Origin: Whitmania pigra
Lineage: Eukaryota; Annelida; Clitellata; Hirudinida; Haemopidae
Assembly (NCBI GenBank): GCA_021613335.1
Contig: JAJTWR010000044.1
Location: forward strand, 1,986,001-2,050,000
DNA: 64,000 nt
Direction of reading: 5' to 3'
A program made the position numbers and the translations under genes. The notes below the pieces were generated by a model. It was not told the DNA's origin, ran no database searches, and saw nothing but the letters and a program-made list of their open reading frames with translations. Of the stretch, positions 53,200-64,000 are shown piece after piece; positions within the stretch are counted from its first letter, which is position 1; the number at the start of each line of letters is the position of its first letter.

Positions 53200-55104
53200 T
53201 GGTCTTTGTGAGTGATCTCTGATGTTTGTTTATTCCAACATAAACATAATTAAGAGCTGCTCATAAGTGCTAGACTTGAAGTTGCCTATCCCATAATGTG
53301 ATGGTGTAATGCATCAGATATTTCTTTTGTTAAAGATAATTACTTACTTGGGATCAAATACTGATGTAAACGGTACCTCGCCAAACGAACGCGTCACATA
53401 ACGAAGCCCTCTTGTGTTAAATACCGTGTTAATTTTTGCTCCAAACTAAAAGCTATAGCTTATTTTCGGAGGTTTTATATTTTTCTTACAAAATTTCACA
53501 TATTGGATATTTCACATAGAAATCATTTGGAAATTGTGTTTCGTACGATGCACGTTGAAATGGAACGAGTTGCGTTCGCTAGGCGGTGTACCAATGTAAT
53601 TAGTGGATCATTCTAAGACAGACAATTTAATATGTGATTACCCTAAACAAAATACCAATAATTACTTCACGCTGTAAGTCAAAATATCTTTAATGATCTC
53701 ACTTCTTATTTGTAGATCGAGCAAACGCATTATAGTTACACATACATCTATATTTGCAATCGTTGTATAATTTGTTATGATTTTCCTCAATAAAATATTT
53801 CATGCAACATCATTTTGGTGCTGTTAAAAAAGAATTGAAGTTGTATTTGCTCATATTTCGTGATACATTTCAAACTTGGGTTAAAACACTTGTCTTCCGC
53901 CAGCAGACACTTATATAATGGTAAAAACCTAGTCTTTAACGTAGCTGAAGTTAGCAGACACTCAAATTTAATTTATAATACGAAATTTCAAATTATAATA
54001 TTTGGAAACTACGTTTCAAATGCTTTTCAAAAATGTTTATAAATCAATTGTCAGAAGATTTTCAAATTTTTGAAGTTATTAGAAATTTGAGGAATTTGTT
54101 CAAAAGTCTTCTTACTCAGTAACCACGACTTTACGACTGATGAAATGTGCATCAAAATGTTTGTTAAGATTTCTACTTTCCAAATATGTATAACTTATTA
54201 GCTTAGTGTTAAAACGCTTATGGCTGATGAAGTAAGATGTAATAAAAATCATTCTTTCAACTTGTCTTTGTGTTTATTTCTATATTGTACAGAATGACTT
54301 TGAGCGCTCTCTATCTCTATCTGTCGGGTCGCGGCAAAAGAGAAAAGGTTCTCGGTAATTACCCTTAAGGGTGGTGCCAAACGTCATCGCTTTTTTTGTG
54401 ATTGTAACAAATTGTTTGTAAATAAGAGTTTTAAATCCCGCAAAAGACCTATTTTCCAGTTAAATTGCCCGACCCTTTTTCGAGGAAAATGTTTCCAAAT
54501 TGACTGAGTTCATTTGAACTGGCGTTAAAATGGTGAATATTTCAGTTCATTTCTACTAATTCGCTTTCCAGATCGTCAAAGTTGATCTCAAGCAGAATTT
54601 CGGATTCCATACTCTATTCAGTCAACTTCTACCTTTTGACGTAGCCAATTACAAGTATTTTTGTAAGAATTTAAGCGAAATATCTTATTTCAACAATGTT
54701 GTAGCTTTGGGTGGTTTCCTTACGGAATAAACCAGATAATGACAACATCCATGTTAAAAGAGTGGTTATTACACAGATCCAACCATTATAAATAATTGTT
54801 ATGATGTAAAAATTCTTGTGCTGCTTATTATATCGTTACATTTTGTTGTAAATGCATAAAAATATTTTCTTAGAATAAAACGCTTATTTGTATTTTATTA
54901 ATAAATAAAATAATATAATTTTGAAAATTAACTACAATTTGGAAATATCAGCACGATGATTGAATATTAAAGTGAAACTTGAGAACTCTTGTTGTCGAAT
55001 TTACTTTTCATTTGTAAACAGTTATTAAACTACATCAATTACCTTATGATTAGTGTTTAATTTAGCATTCCATTTTATTATAACGTGTCATAATTTATTT
55101 TCTT
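53200..55104. other. Intergenic, promoter side of REV3
   Basis: No exon recognised. The block at 53350-53420 and the pyrimidine-rich, CG-containing block at 54300-54350 are less AT-rich than the surroundings and could include promoter sequence; this is inference only. Confidence 0.35.
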
Positions 55105-58100
55105 ATGTTTTCTCTAAGAATTGTAACTACCGATTACCGTATGGATAAGCCTATTGCTGAATTTGACGTCAGAGTTTCAGATTTTCGAAATAGCCCTATA
55201 CATAAAGTGCCTGTAATTCGGATATTTGGGTCGACTCCTTTAGGTATGTTTTTTTAATTATTTGGATCAGATTATCAATTTTAAATATATGTGTATATAT
55301 ATTTCTATATATATATATATATAGAAATATATGTGTATATATATTTCTATATATATATATATATAGAAAGAGAGAGAGAGAGAGAACTAACTATAAAATT
55401 TAAAATTGATAATATATATATATATATATATTAATATTACATTACATATATTATGTGATTAATCTTAACATTTTAGGGCAAAAAGCCTGCTTATGTCTTC
55501 ATGGAATATTCCCCTACTTATATGTCACTCTGGACAGTAATTTTCCTCCAAATAATTATCAGTTACAACAGTTTGCAGCAAGTATTGACCGAGCCTTGAA
55601 TGTTGCTCTTGGGAGGACAACATCTTCTTCCCAACATGTTTATAAAGTAACAGTTGTTTCTGGCATGTGAGCATATTCAAATATATGATGTCTGTAATTT
55701 TGTTAGAATTTACGTGAACCTCTACTTATTTCAAGACCAATTATTATTTATTTAAATGTTAGATTTTATAATTCATTTATATTTTCAGACCATTTTATGG
55801 GTACCATGCAAAGGAATGTCTGTTTCTAAAAATATTTTTATACAACCCATTCATGGTCAAAAAGTAAGTCTTTGAATGGCAAGTCTTTCAATGACTTTAA
55901 AATTTCTAGTGGTCTGATTAAAAATAAAATTCACATTTAGATAATTAACCGAAATGTGCTTAATTATTAAATATTTGAATCTTAATAATTTCAGGGTTGC
56001 AGATTTATTACTAGCAGGTGCCATTATGAACAGAAGCTTTCAACCTCATGAAACACATATTCCTTACGTGCTCCAAGTATGGAAAATATGATTGCTTATT
56101 AAAAAGTTGATTGCAATTAGATAATTACAATAGTTGAATTCAGAATAATTTAAAGAGATATCGGGGATATCTAAAAAATTAACACAATGTAAAAGACAAA
56201 AAGATTTGTTACAATTCTGTACAAATTATGTTAAATGGAAATTCTTTAGGGCACAAAGTTACTTAAGTATTAAAATAAGGAAAAACATTTCAGATGTTTA
56301 TGGACTACAATCTCTTTGGAATGAATTTTATTCACCTTTCTGATGTAAAGTTTCGCTTGCCAGTGCCACCACCTTCTGGTAATGGAAAAGATGATTAAAC
56401 ACTTAAAAATTTTTTAACCATAACGCAGTTGTGATTATTTTCAAATGAACTTCAGGTTTGCAGTGGAATTCAGTATCGGTAGCTAGGTCAGTGAGTGAAT
56501 TCAATATTAGACCTGCTTTTAAGTTTTACCCTATGACTTTGTCTGAAGTGAGAAGGTTTGTTATGAGACGAGATCAACCAATTGTGAACTGGAAGTAGAT
56601 GCTCATGCTTGCAGCATCCTCAACAGAGAGGAATTGTCAGGTATTTTGTTAATTGTCATATTAAATGTTTAAGGGCATCTATCATCTAAATGTCTGACAT
56701 TATTGTAATTAGTACATCATGTTTATTTTTTAATAAGTTGAAAGTAATAAAATAAAACCTCCTTGATCTAAACATCAAACCAAACTTTAAAATGTTAACA
56801 TAATTTTACCAGGCAGGATGGCAGGAAATCCAGGCTTGCTGGCCTTGTGGCAGGAAGAGAGGATGAGATGCCAAAGGAACAATTTGGAGTCTCAACTCAC
56901 TCCTACTTTGACACCAGGTTTTCCGTACTTTCAGTTCATCTTTTCAATTCATTACATCTTTGAGAACATTAATTAATTACTCAATTAATTACTTAATGAT
57001 TAAATAATCAACAATTAATTACTTGATAACTAATTAATTGCTCAATTAATTAATTACTCATTGCAGAAAGATTTCCTCTGCTTATTTCTGCTGAGCAAAA
57101 GTTGAAAACCCAGTTATTGGAAATGTTGAATTCTTGGAAAGAAGGAGCAGAACTTTCATCAGAGGATGGAAGGAAACCATTGAATGAAACTTTCAGTGAG
57201 GATGGTGAGTTATTTACAAAACAACTTCAATGTCACATTGATTTTTCTATGGTATTTAATGTTTTAAATATACAAATGCAAAATAATATTTAATCATGAA
57301 AAGCATTTAAATTGATTTTATTAAAAAAGTTAACTCACTTATAATAATTTTACAATGAGTAAAAATGATTATTATAAAATTGTTTTGATAAATATAGCAA
57401 TGAAATGGTAGTGCTTGTTATTTGAATGCATTTGATGTTTATAATAAGCAAAATATTTATTTTTAATACACAAGTAGTTTGAATGCATTTGATGTTTATA
57501 ATAAGCAAAATATTTATTTTTAATACACAAGTAGTTTGATTTGTCATTTTCTCTTCAAGATTCTGAAGCTATCATTTGTGAGAAAACTATATTGGATGTT
57601 GTTAGTCATAGTGAAAATTTCAGAGAAGAATCATTTGCAAACGGTAAATTCACTTTCTTTTATTTCTAAAAGTTGGATGTGAAGGTGCATATTTTGAAGG
57701 TGCATATTTTAATCTTTTTTCAGGCTCTGTGCAATTGTGCGATTCCACCTTTGCTAATCTTTTGGCATCTCTGGCAACTGAACGAGGTTCAACTCAGAAA
57801 GCGAAGAATGTTGTTGAAATGGAAGAATGGGACTCTGTACTTTCTCAAAATGTTCAGTTAAAAGCAGAAGATAGGAAGATGGTAGGAGGAAATGGTGATG
57901 GTGATAATGATGGAGTTGATGAAGATGACATTATAAGCCTGGAGATGTCCCAATGTTTTGATCCTGAAAGTCCTAGGTAATTCCTCTCAATTAAATGTCA
58001 ATTTCGTTGCTTCAGCTCAAAATTTATTTGCAGAGGATTTGAAGAAAGTGGTGTTGAGACGTCAAAGAAACACAAGCTGACTTCTGATGGTTATTTAAAT

Positions 58101-61100
58101 TTTTGACTGAACTAAATTATTTTAATCTGCATTTAAATAGGGCAGTAGTGTATGTTTAACATGCATGAATGCTGTTATGTGCTTGTTTATACTTTTAGAT
58201 CAAAATGAAGACAGGAAGATTAAGAAATTGAAAACTGAATCGAGTCCGTTGTCGACAAGGAAGTTGATGAGAATTAAATCTCAGCTGTTGAAGAGGAAAC
58301 ATGGTAAATTTCAAATAAGGCCTGAAAAACAAAAGATCTTGGATAATGAATTGGAGTTCACATCAATAAAAACCAAGGACACAAAGTTTAGATTGAAGTC
58401 TTCAAAAGTGTTAGTTGTGGACAGAATTCCTGCAGATGCTGATGAAGTTGTTATAGCTGCAAAAGTAAATGAAGATTCAAAACCAGCCAAAAGTGCCAAA
58501 CTTTTCAGTGATTTGATAAGGAAACTCAAGGATAAAGTTGATGAGGTGACAAACTCAAGTGACAGTCCTCAGCATGATGCTTTGGAAGGACTTGCATTCC
58601 TGTCATCACCCGATTCTTCCAACAGTTTATGTGCCAGCTTTTCTGATCCAAATCGTACACTTTTGAACGATTCTAGCAGGATCCTTGGTAGTCCCTCTGA
58701 GGTGGAAGGTTGCATCTTCATTGTCATCTTGATGTTCCAAAGATTCGAATTTTTTGCTGAATTTCTTTTGTAGTTTCAGATGAAACCACATTGATCGAGC
58801 AGCAAGAGTTGAAGGAAGATGCTTCAAAAGTCCATTCAGTCAGTTGTTCGTTTAATGCATCTCGTCGATGCATTGAAGTAGGAAGGACTCGAACGGCCAA
58901 AGCAAGGAAGATTGATTCCAAAGCAAGGAGACCTGATCGCTCGAGAAATGTAATTAAGATTGATTCCAAATATCCGCCATTGGCCTATTCTGAGGTTGAA
59001 AAAGATATTTTTTGTGGGAGATTCAAAACTGCTGTTGTTTTCCAATTGAGAAATGCTGAGAAAATTCTTGAAAAGAAAGAGTTAGTCACAATTGTGATGG
59101 TTTATATTTTGCATTAATAATTAACTTTTTATTTTGGAATTTATGTTTTTTTATAATTAGGATTTTGTCCAGAAGTTCTGAACAGCTGGTGCTCCATCCT
59201 GGATTTGTAAGTTATTGTGCTACGTTTCATCATTGCAATAATTTAGGAATTTTATAGAGTTATTGAATTATTATTGCAATAAATACATTTACCATTCAAT
59301 TTAATAATTTTGTTGTTGCAACCGTTACTATGGTTAATAATTGACTTGCTGATTGTGAATAGGTGAAGGATTTGACTGAACATGACAACTACGGACTTGC
59401 CTTTGGACTGAATGACCTGAAACAAACTTTGAAAGCCAGAGAGGAACTTAGTGGAACATCATCCAAAAAACCAAACAAAGTCAAAACAAATCATCTCCTT
59501 GCCCCTTTTTTGAATGTGGACGACACGATTCACATCACTCCTAAAGTGTCTCCTCCAACCTTTGATTCTGTCATGAAAAGTTTGAACTCAAAATTGGTTA
59601 AAAATAACTTACCTTCTGAAGATGTTCCACTCGATTTGACACAAAATAACGAACCAAGAAACACCAAGAATCCTCTGGTTTCGTCCAATTTGCCTCAACG
59701 TGATGATTTTTCTTCACCGCAACTTAACATCCACGACGGGTGATAACTTATTATTAGATATCCATCTCTTTGAGATTCTTAACACCAATTCGTTTGCTAT
59801 TTGAACATTAATTGTTTCACATAATTACCATTTCACAGCTTGACAATCATTTTATAAATTTATTTAAAGTAATTTAATAATTTTCGTATTTTTATTTGCA
59901 GCCATGACTCAATTGCATCTCATTCTAAGAAGATTTGTTCCAGCACTCCGTTCCTTCATTCTGTCCATCCATCCCTTCCGGTGCATCTTGACCTCACACC
60001 GATTGCAAAGACAGCAACAAACATTTCACTGGTGATGGATTTAAGTGACAACAAAACCAACACATCTGTCACTTTGATAGCTGATGAAGAACAGAAGGAG
60101 CCAAAGAAAATTCTTCCAATGAATATTGTGAGATGATTTTATGATTAATTAACAAATTATGATTGATCATAAAACCTAAGCAATTAATTACTGGTTTCCT
60201 TTAAACTAATGTGATAATATATGCATGCTATTGAAAATGTTAATTATTAATTATTATTACATGATTAATTAATTTTGCCAAAGGTAAATCGAATCAAGAA
60301 ATTTGAATCCCAGACAGAAGCAGCAACTCCAGCAAATGTTTTCAACTTCAAAGTTGATTCTCAAAATCTTCAGCAATTGAAGAGCTCTTCAGAGGTTATT
60401 TTTTGCAACAAGTCGAACATCGAATAACAACAGATAATTACTTGAGATGTTGTGATAAGTTTTAATATATTCTTTGATTCTGAACATTCTAGTTCACATT
60501 TATAATTAATATATTACACATCACTTCAGCATCAGTACCTCTGCATCATCAGTCTTGAACTTCACATTACAACTAGGGGCCAGTTGAATCCCGATCCAGA
60601 ATTTGATGGAATCGTTGCTGCTTTCTATCATGTCAGTGATGAAAGACCCCTCCTCTCAGGAACCCGCGCCGATGACTCAACCATTCCGAAGGAGAGCATC
60701 CACTCCAACGAAGGGGAGACAAAAGGAGAGGTCGAAGGTCGTTCGGTCACCGGGGTTTTTCTCCTCCTTGACCCGAGCGACAAACCGAGCGTCACGATTC
60801 GAGAGGACATTTGTCTGAACTTCTGCAGGTCGGAAATCGAGGTCATCGGGATGGTCGTCGACCTTGTTAAGAGGTTGTCGAGTTTTATTGCAATCTTTTA
60901 TTTGTTAAGAGGTTGTCGAGTTTTGTTGCAATCTTTATTTGTTAAGAGGTTGTCGAGTTTTGTTGCAACTTTTATTTAATGTTTCTCGAAAAGACCATCA
61001 TCACTGCTTAAGCTCAGTTAAACGATCACAGGATCACTTTTTAGCTGTTTTTAATTTTCTTGGTTTGGTTTTAAAAAAATATTTATTTGTTTAAGAAAGT

Positions 61101-63959
61101 TCTTGAGAAAATAATGCTATTAAAATTGTTTCTAAATTGAATTTAATTGAATGATATGATTTCAGTAAGCTTTATTGTATGAGGTATATATGCCAAGTAT
61201 ATAAACATATATTTGCATGTATTGTACTAAGTGCTGCTATTTTTCTTTGGTGCCTTCAAGACACGATGCTGACATCCTGGTTGGATACGAAATCCAAAAG
61301 TTGTCCTGGGGTTTCCTCATCCAAAGAGCTGCTTCCTTGGACGTTTTCCTACCTGCAAAACTCTCAAGATTTGAAGGTTTGTGGTTCAGCTGGTTATTCA
61401 AGGAAAGGATTAATTTAATTAATTTATTTAATTGTATTAAAAATTACATGTTGTTACTAATTATATTTTAAATTGTATGAAAGATTTTAATTATATTTTA
61501 TTATTTTTAACCGTTAAGCGTTGTTCTAATCATAGTTTTTAACAAATTTAACAAATTTAAACCTTCCTTTTTGAAGAAACAGATGATAGTTCAAAAAAGA
61601 ATTGTAAATTTCAAAAGGATCAAACTGCAGATCAGACTGAAGACATTTTGCATTCATCAGAAGTCTTTGTACCTGGAAGGATTGTACTGAATTTGTGGAG
61701 GATCCTTAGACATCAGGTAGACATACAAGTAATAATATAAGTAATACAATGATACAAGTTGACGTGCAATAACACAAATTCCTAATTTTTTTAAAAATTA
61801 ATGCTAGCATTTATTTCATTTGTGTCATCATGATGCTACATGTTATCATGATAAAAGAGCTTTTAGAAAGCTGCCCACTACAACATTACAAGTGCTTAGA
61901 AACGTTGAAATTATGAATTAAAAGTTAAAATTAAAATTAAGCATTTAATTGCAAAAGCCATTATTTATTGATTGGTTGATGAAAATTATTGATTTAACCT
62001 CAGGTGTCACTGAATATTTACACCTTTGAAAACGTTGCCTTCCATGTTTTACATCAAAGGATTCCTCGCTTTTCCTTCCAAGTCCTCACATTTTGGTTCA
62101 ACCACAAGAATCAAATAAACAGGTTTCTACTGGATATTCTGCTGAATTCTTCATTAGATTTTAATAATTAATTAATAAATTAACTGCTTTAATGTTTCAA
62201 CTTAGGTGGAAAACAATTGATTATTATGTAACGAGGTGCAGAGGAAACCTCCAAATTATGGAACAACTCGACATTGTCGGACAAACGAGTGAATTTGCAA
62301 GAATTTATGGAATCGAGTTTTTTGATGTCCTCAACAGAGGCTCGCAGGTTTGTTACAATCATATAATTATATTTATTATTATTTAATTTTTAGCATTAAC
62401 AGTACAATGTGCCTCAGTTATAATTTGTGATTAACTCTTTTATTTACACTCAATTAGCACTGTTTTAACGAATAATTTATGGAAAGCGACTTTTAAAATA
62501 AATGTTGATTCATCAACAGTACAGAGTAGAATCCATGATGCTGAGGTTGGCAAAACCACAAAATTTCATCGCTGTGAGTCCAAGTGTACAGCAGAGGGCA
62601 GCCATGCGCTCCCCCGAGTGCATCCCTCTGAACCTCGAACCCCGGTCTGACTTTTACACCGACCCCATCGTGGTTCTCGATTTCCAGTCCCTTTACCCTT
62701 CCGTTATGATTGCTTATAATTACTGCTTCTCAACCTGCCTTGGCAGGATGAAGCACTTCTCAAAAGCAAAGTAATTTTTCTAATGTTGTACACTCGTGTG
62801 CGTGCGTGCGTGTGGTTGTACAGCTGATCAGTAATTTTATTTCAGAGAAGGACCATTTGAATTTGGATGCACGTCCTTGAGTCTCCAACCCGACCTCTTA
62901 GAAGTAAAGGAATTATTTCCTGAATTTATTGGCTCATATTTATAATGATTCATAATTTTATTTACTTATAATTTAAATTATGATTCTCCTTGATTTCAGT
63001 CATTAAAGGATGATGTCAACATTTGTTCCAATGGAGTCGTGTTTATTAAGAGCAGCGTCAGAAAGGGCATCCTTCCTAGGTTGTTTTACATTTAATTTGT
63101 TTATGTCTTGCTGTCATGGTAACGCTGTAACAATGGCTTGTTTGGCAGCATGGTCGAAGAAATCTTGAACACAAGGCTGATGGTGAAGAAGGCAATGAAG
63201 ATCCACAAAGGTGATAAGGTTTGATTTGCATTCATTTATTTATTTATACTCAATTAACATTTTATTATTTCTATTTATTTATACTTTAACAATTCCGTAT
63301 TTGATGTCATTTATTTTAGGGTCTGCAAAGGATCCTCCACTCGAGACAGTTGGGTTTAAAACTAATTGCCAATGTCACCTTTGGCTACACGTCCGCTAAC
63401 TTTTCTGGAAGAATGGCCTGTGTTGAGGTTGGGTTTTTTTAAATATCTTGAAAAATAAATTAACAATTGTTAGATTATTAAAATAGAAATATTTTAATCG
63501 TGGAATTAATCAAATGAGGGTTAGATTGCATAACAGAAATATTTTAATCATGGAATTAATCAAATGAGGGTTAGATTGCATAACAGAAATATTTTAATCG
63601 TGGAATTAAACAGGTTGGTGACAGCATTATGAGAAAGGCCCGAGACACTCTGGAGGCCGCAATTTCATTGGTCGAAAAAAACTTGGAGTGGGGGGCTGAA
63701 GTGGTCTACGGAGACACGGACAGGTTTGTGTTTTTAGGATTTCATTAAAATAATATTAGTGATACAATTTTAGTGATGAAACATTTATGCAGTGATGTAG
63801 CACAACATTAGTTAGTTAATTAATTATTTAATGCATGTTTCCAGCATGTTTGTCCTCCTGAGAGGAAGGTCAAAGGATCAGGCCTTCAGGATTGGTCAGG
63901 AAATTGCTGAGGTTGTAACGAGGAGCAATCCTAAACCTGTGAAATTAAAACTTGAGAAG
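55105..63959 (+). CDS. REV3L: DNA polymerase zeta catalytic subunit REV3 (5' and central part; runs off the window)
   Basis: B-family polymerase that extends past DNA lesions with REV7, POLD2 and POLD3. Thirty phase-consistent exons, 1,518 codons: 55105-55243, 55477-55666, 55789-55863, 55995-56076, 56294-56378, 56456-56486, 56549-56640, 56813-56917, 57067-57204, 57560-57643, 57724-57976, 58034-58089, 58199-58708, 58780-59080, 59161-59206, 59363-59739, 59902-60127, 60284-60394, 60530-60873, 61261-61376, 61577-61716, 62004-62122, 62206-62347, 62520-62770, 62846-62903, 63000-63079, 63149-63218, 63320-63427, 63614-63723, 63845-63959. N-terminal domain: MFSLRIVTTDYRM, LCLHGIFPYLYV, ASIDRALNVALG. 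REV7-binding-type motif HITPKVSPPTFDSVMKSL at about 786-803. Exonuclease-like domain from exon 19 (LHITTRGQLNPDPEFD, DADILVGYEIQKLSWGFLIQ). Polymerase motifs: A LDFQSLYPSVMIAYNYC (Asp about 1308), B LIANVTFGYTSANFSGR, C VVYGDTDS. The thumb and C-terminal iron-sulfur part lie beyond the window. Confidence 0.96.
55271..55413. repeat. Fold-back inverted repeat with AT core in REV3 intron 1
   Basis: A perfect 16-bp inverted pair, ATTATCAATTTTAAAT at 55271-55286 and its reverse complement at 55398-55413, flanks about 110 bp made of self-complementary TATA runs, two copies of a GTGTATATATATTTC block and a (GA)n run. Such a sequence can form a hairpin or cruciform and may be a fold-back mobile element. 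Confidence 0.8.
57421..57534. repeat. Perfect 57-bp tandem duplication in REV3 intron 9
   Basis: 57421-57477 and 57478-57534 are identical by eye. The array ends about 25 bp before the acceptor of exon 57560-57643. Confidence 0.9.
60864..60972. repeat. Triplicated 37-38-bp unit containing a splice donor
   Basis: Three tandem copies start at 60864, 60902 and 60939, each containing TTGTTAAGAG|GTTGTCGAG. The first copy straddles the boundary of REV3 exon 60530-60873, so the intron begins with two further copies of its own donor site. Confidence 0.9.
63485..63613. repeat. 50-bp tandem repeat ending at a REV3 splice acceptor
   Basis: Units 63485-63534 and 63535-63584 are near identical, and a partial third copy (63585-63613) ends in the AAACAG acceptor of exon 63614-63723. 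The acceptor differs by two substitutions from the AATCAA at the same place in the other copies. Confidence 0.88.
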
Positions 63960-64000
63960 GTGATGAAGGGATTAAATTACCGTGAATTGTCTGTTGTTCT

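Noticed and set aside
56456..56640. Apparent frameshift and stop in REV3 after exon 56294-56378
   Set aside because: Reading straight through gives a TAG before the conserved CELEVDAHACSILN. A 62-bp intron (56487-56548, AG|gtcagt to ctgaag|T) restores the frame and gives SEKVCYETRSTN leading into the conserved block, so no lesion is needed.

Overview
The window is an AT-rich, intron-dense invertebrate animal (metazoan) nuclear sequence. Evidence for this is short exons split by GT-AG introns, animal-specific families (Grainyhead, NOL4, laminin G, FGD RhoGEF, a rhodopsin-type GPCR), tRNA-derived SINE-like copies and decayed CR1/L2-type retroelements. The overall character would fit a spiralian such as an annelid or mollusc, but the sequence does not settle the species. 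Most genes were rebuilt by joining exons whose reading phases match and whose peptides match a known family. They are reported as one CDS span with the exon list in the evidence.

Left part (1-19 kb): the 3' tail of an unidentified + strand gene; a decayed non-LTR retrotransposon; the 3' exons of a laminin-G-domain gene (minus); a complete-looking grainyhead-like transcription factor gene (minus, 18 exons) with a MITE-like insertion in one intron; a ZnT7/SLC30A7-type zinc transporter (minus, 9 exons); and, divergent from it, an intronless glycogen-targeting PP1 subunit (plus). Middle (19-39 kb): a repeat-rich stretch with a SINE-like copy, an 8-bp minisatellite and GAT/GAC microsatellites. It holds a NOL4-family gene (plus, 7 exons), a two-part rhodopsin-class GPCR (minus), and retroelement ORF1 remnants. 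Right part (40-64 kb): a dense run of + strand genes, namely an FGD-type RhoGEF with DH-PH-FYVE-PH architecture (17 exons), RNA polymerase III subunit RPC10/POLR3K (3 exons), an R3HCC1/R3HCC1L-like protein (5' end unresolved), and the first 30 exons of REV3, the catalytic subunit of translesion DNA polymerase zeta, which runs off the window.

The genes do not form one pathway; this is an ordinary mixed animal gene neighbourhood. No novel multi-gene system was found. The most useful observations are a REV3 whose central region is roughly 1,300 residues shorter than the human one yet keeps a REV7-binding motif, a tandemly triplicated splice donor and a repeat-embedded splice acceptor in REV3, an FGD FYVE domain with altered signature residues, and a fold-back repeat in REV3 intron 1.
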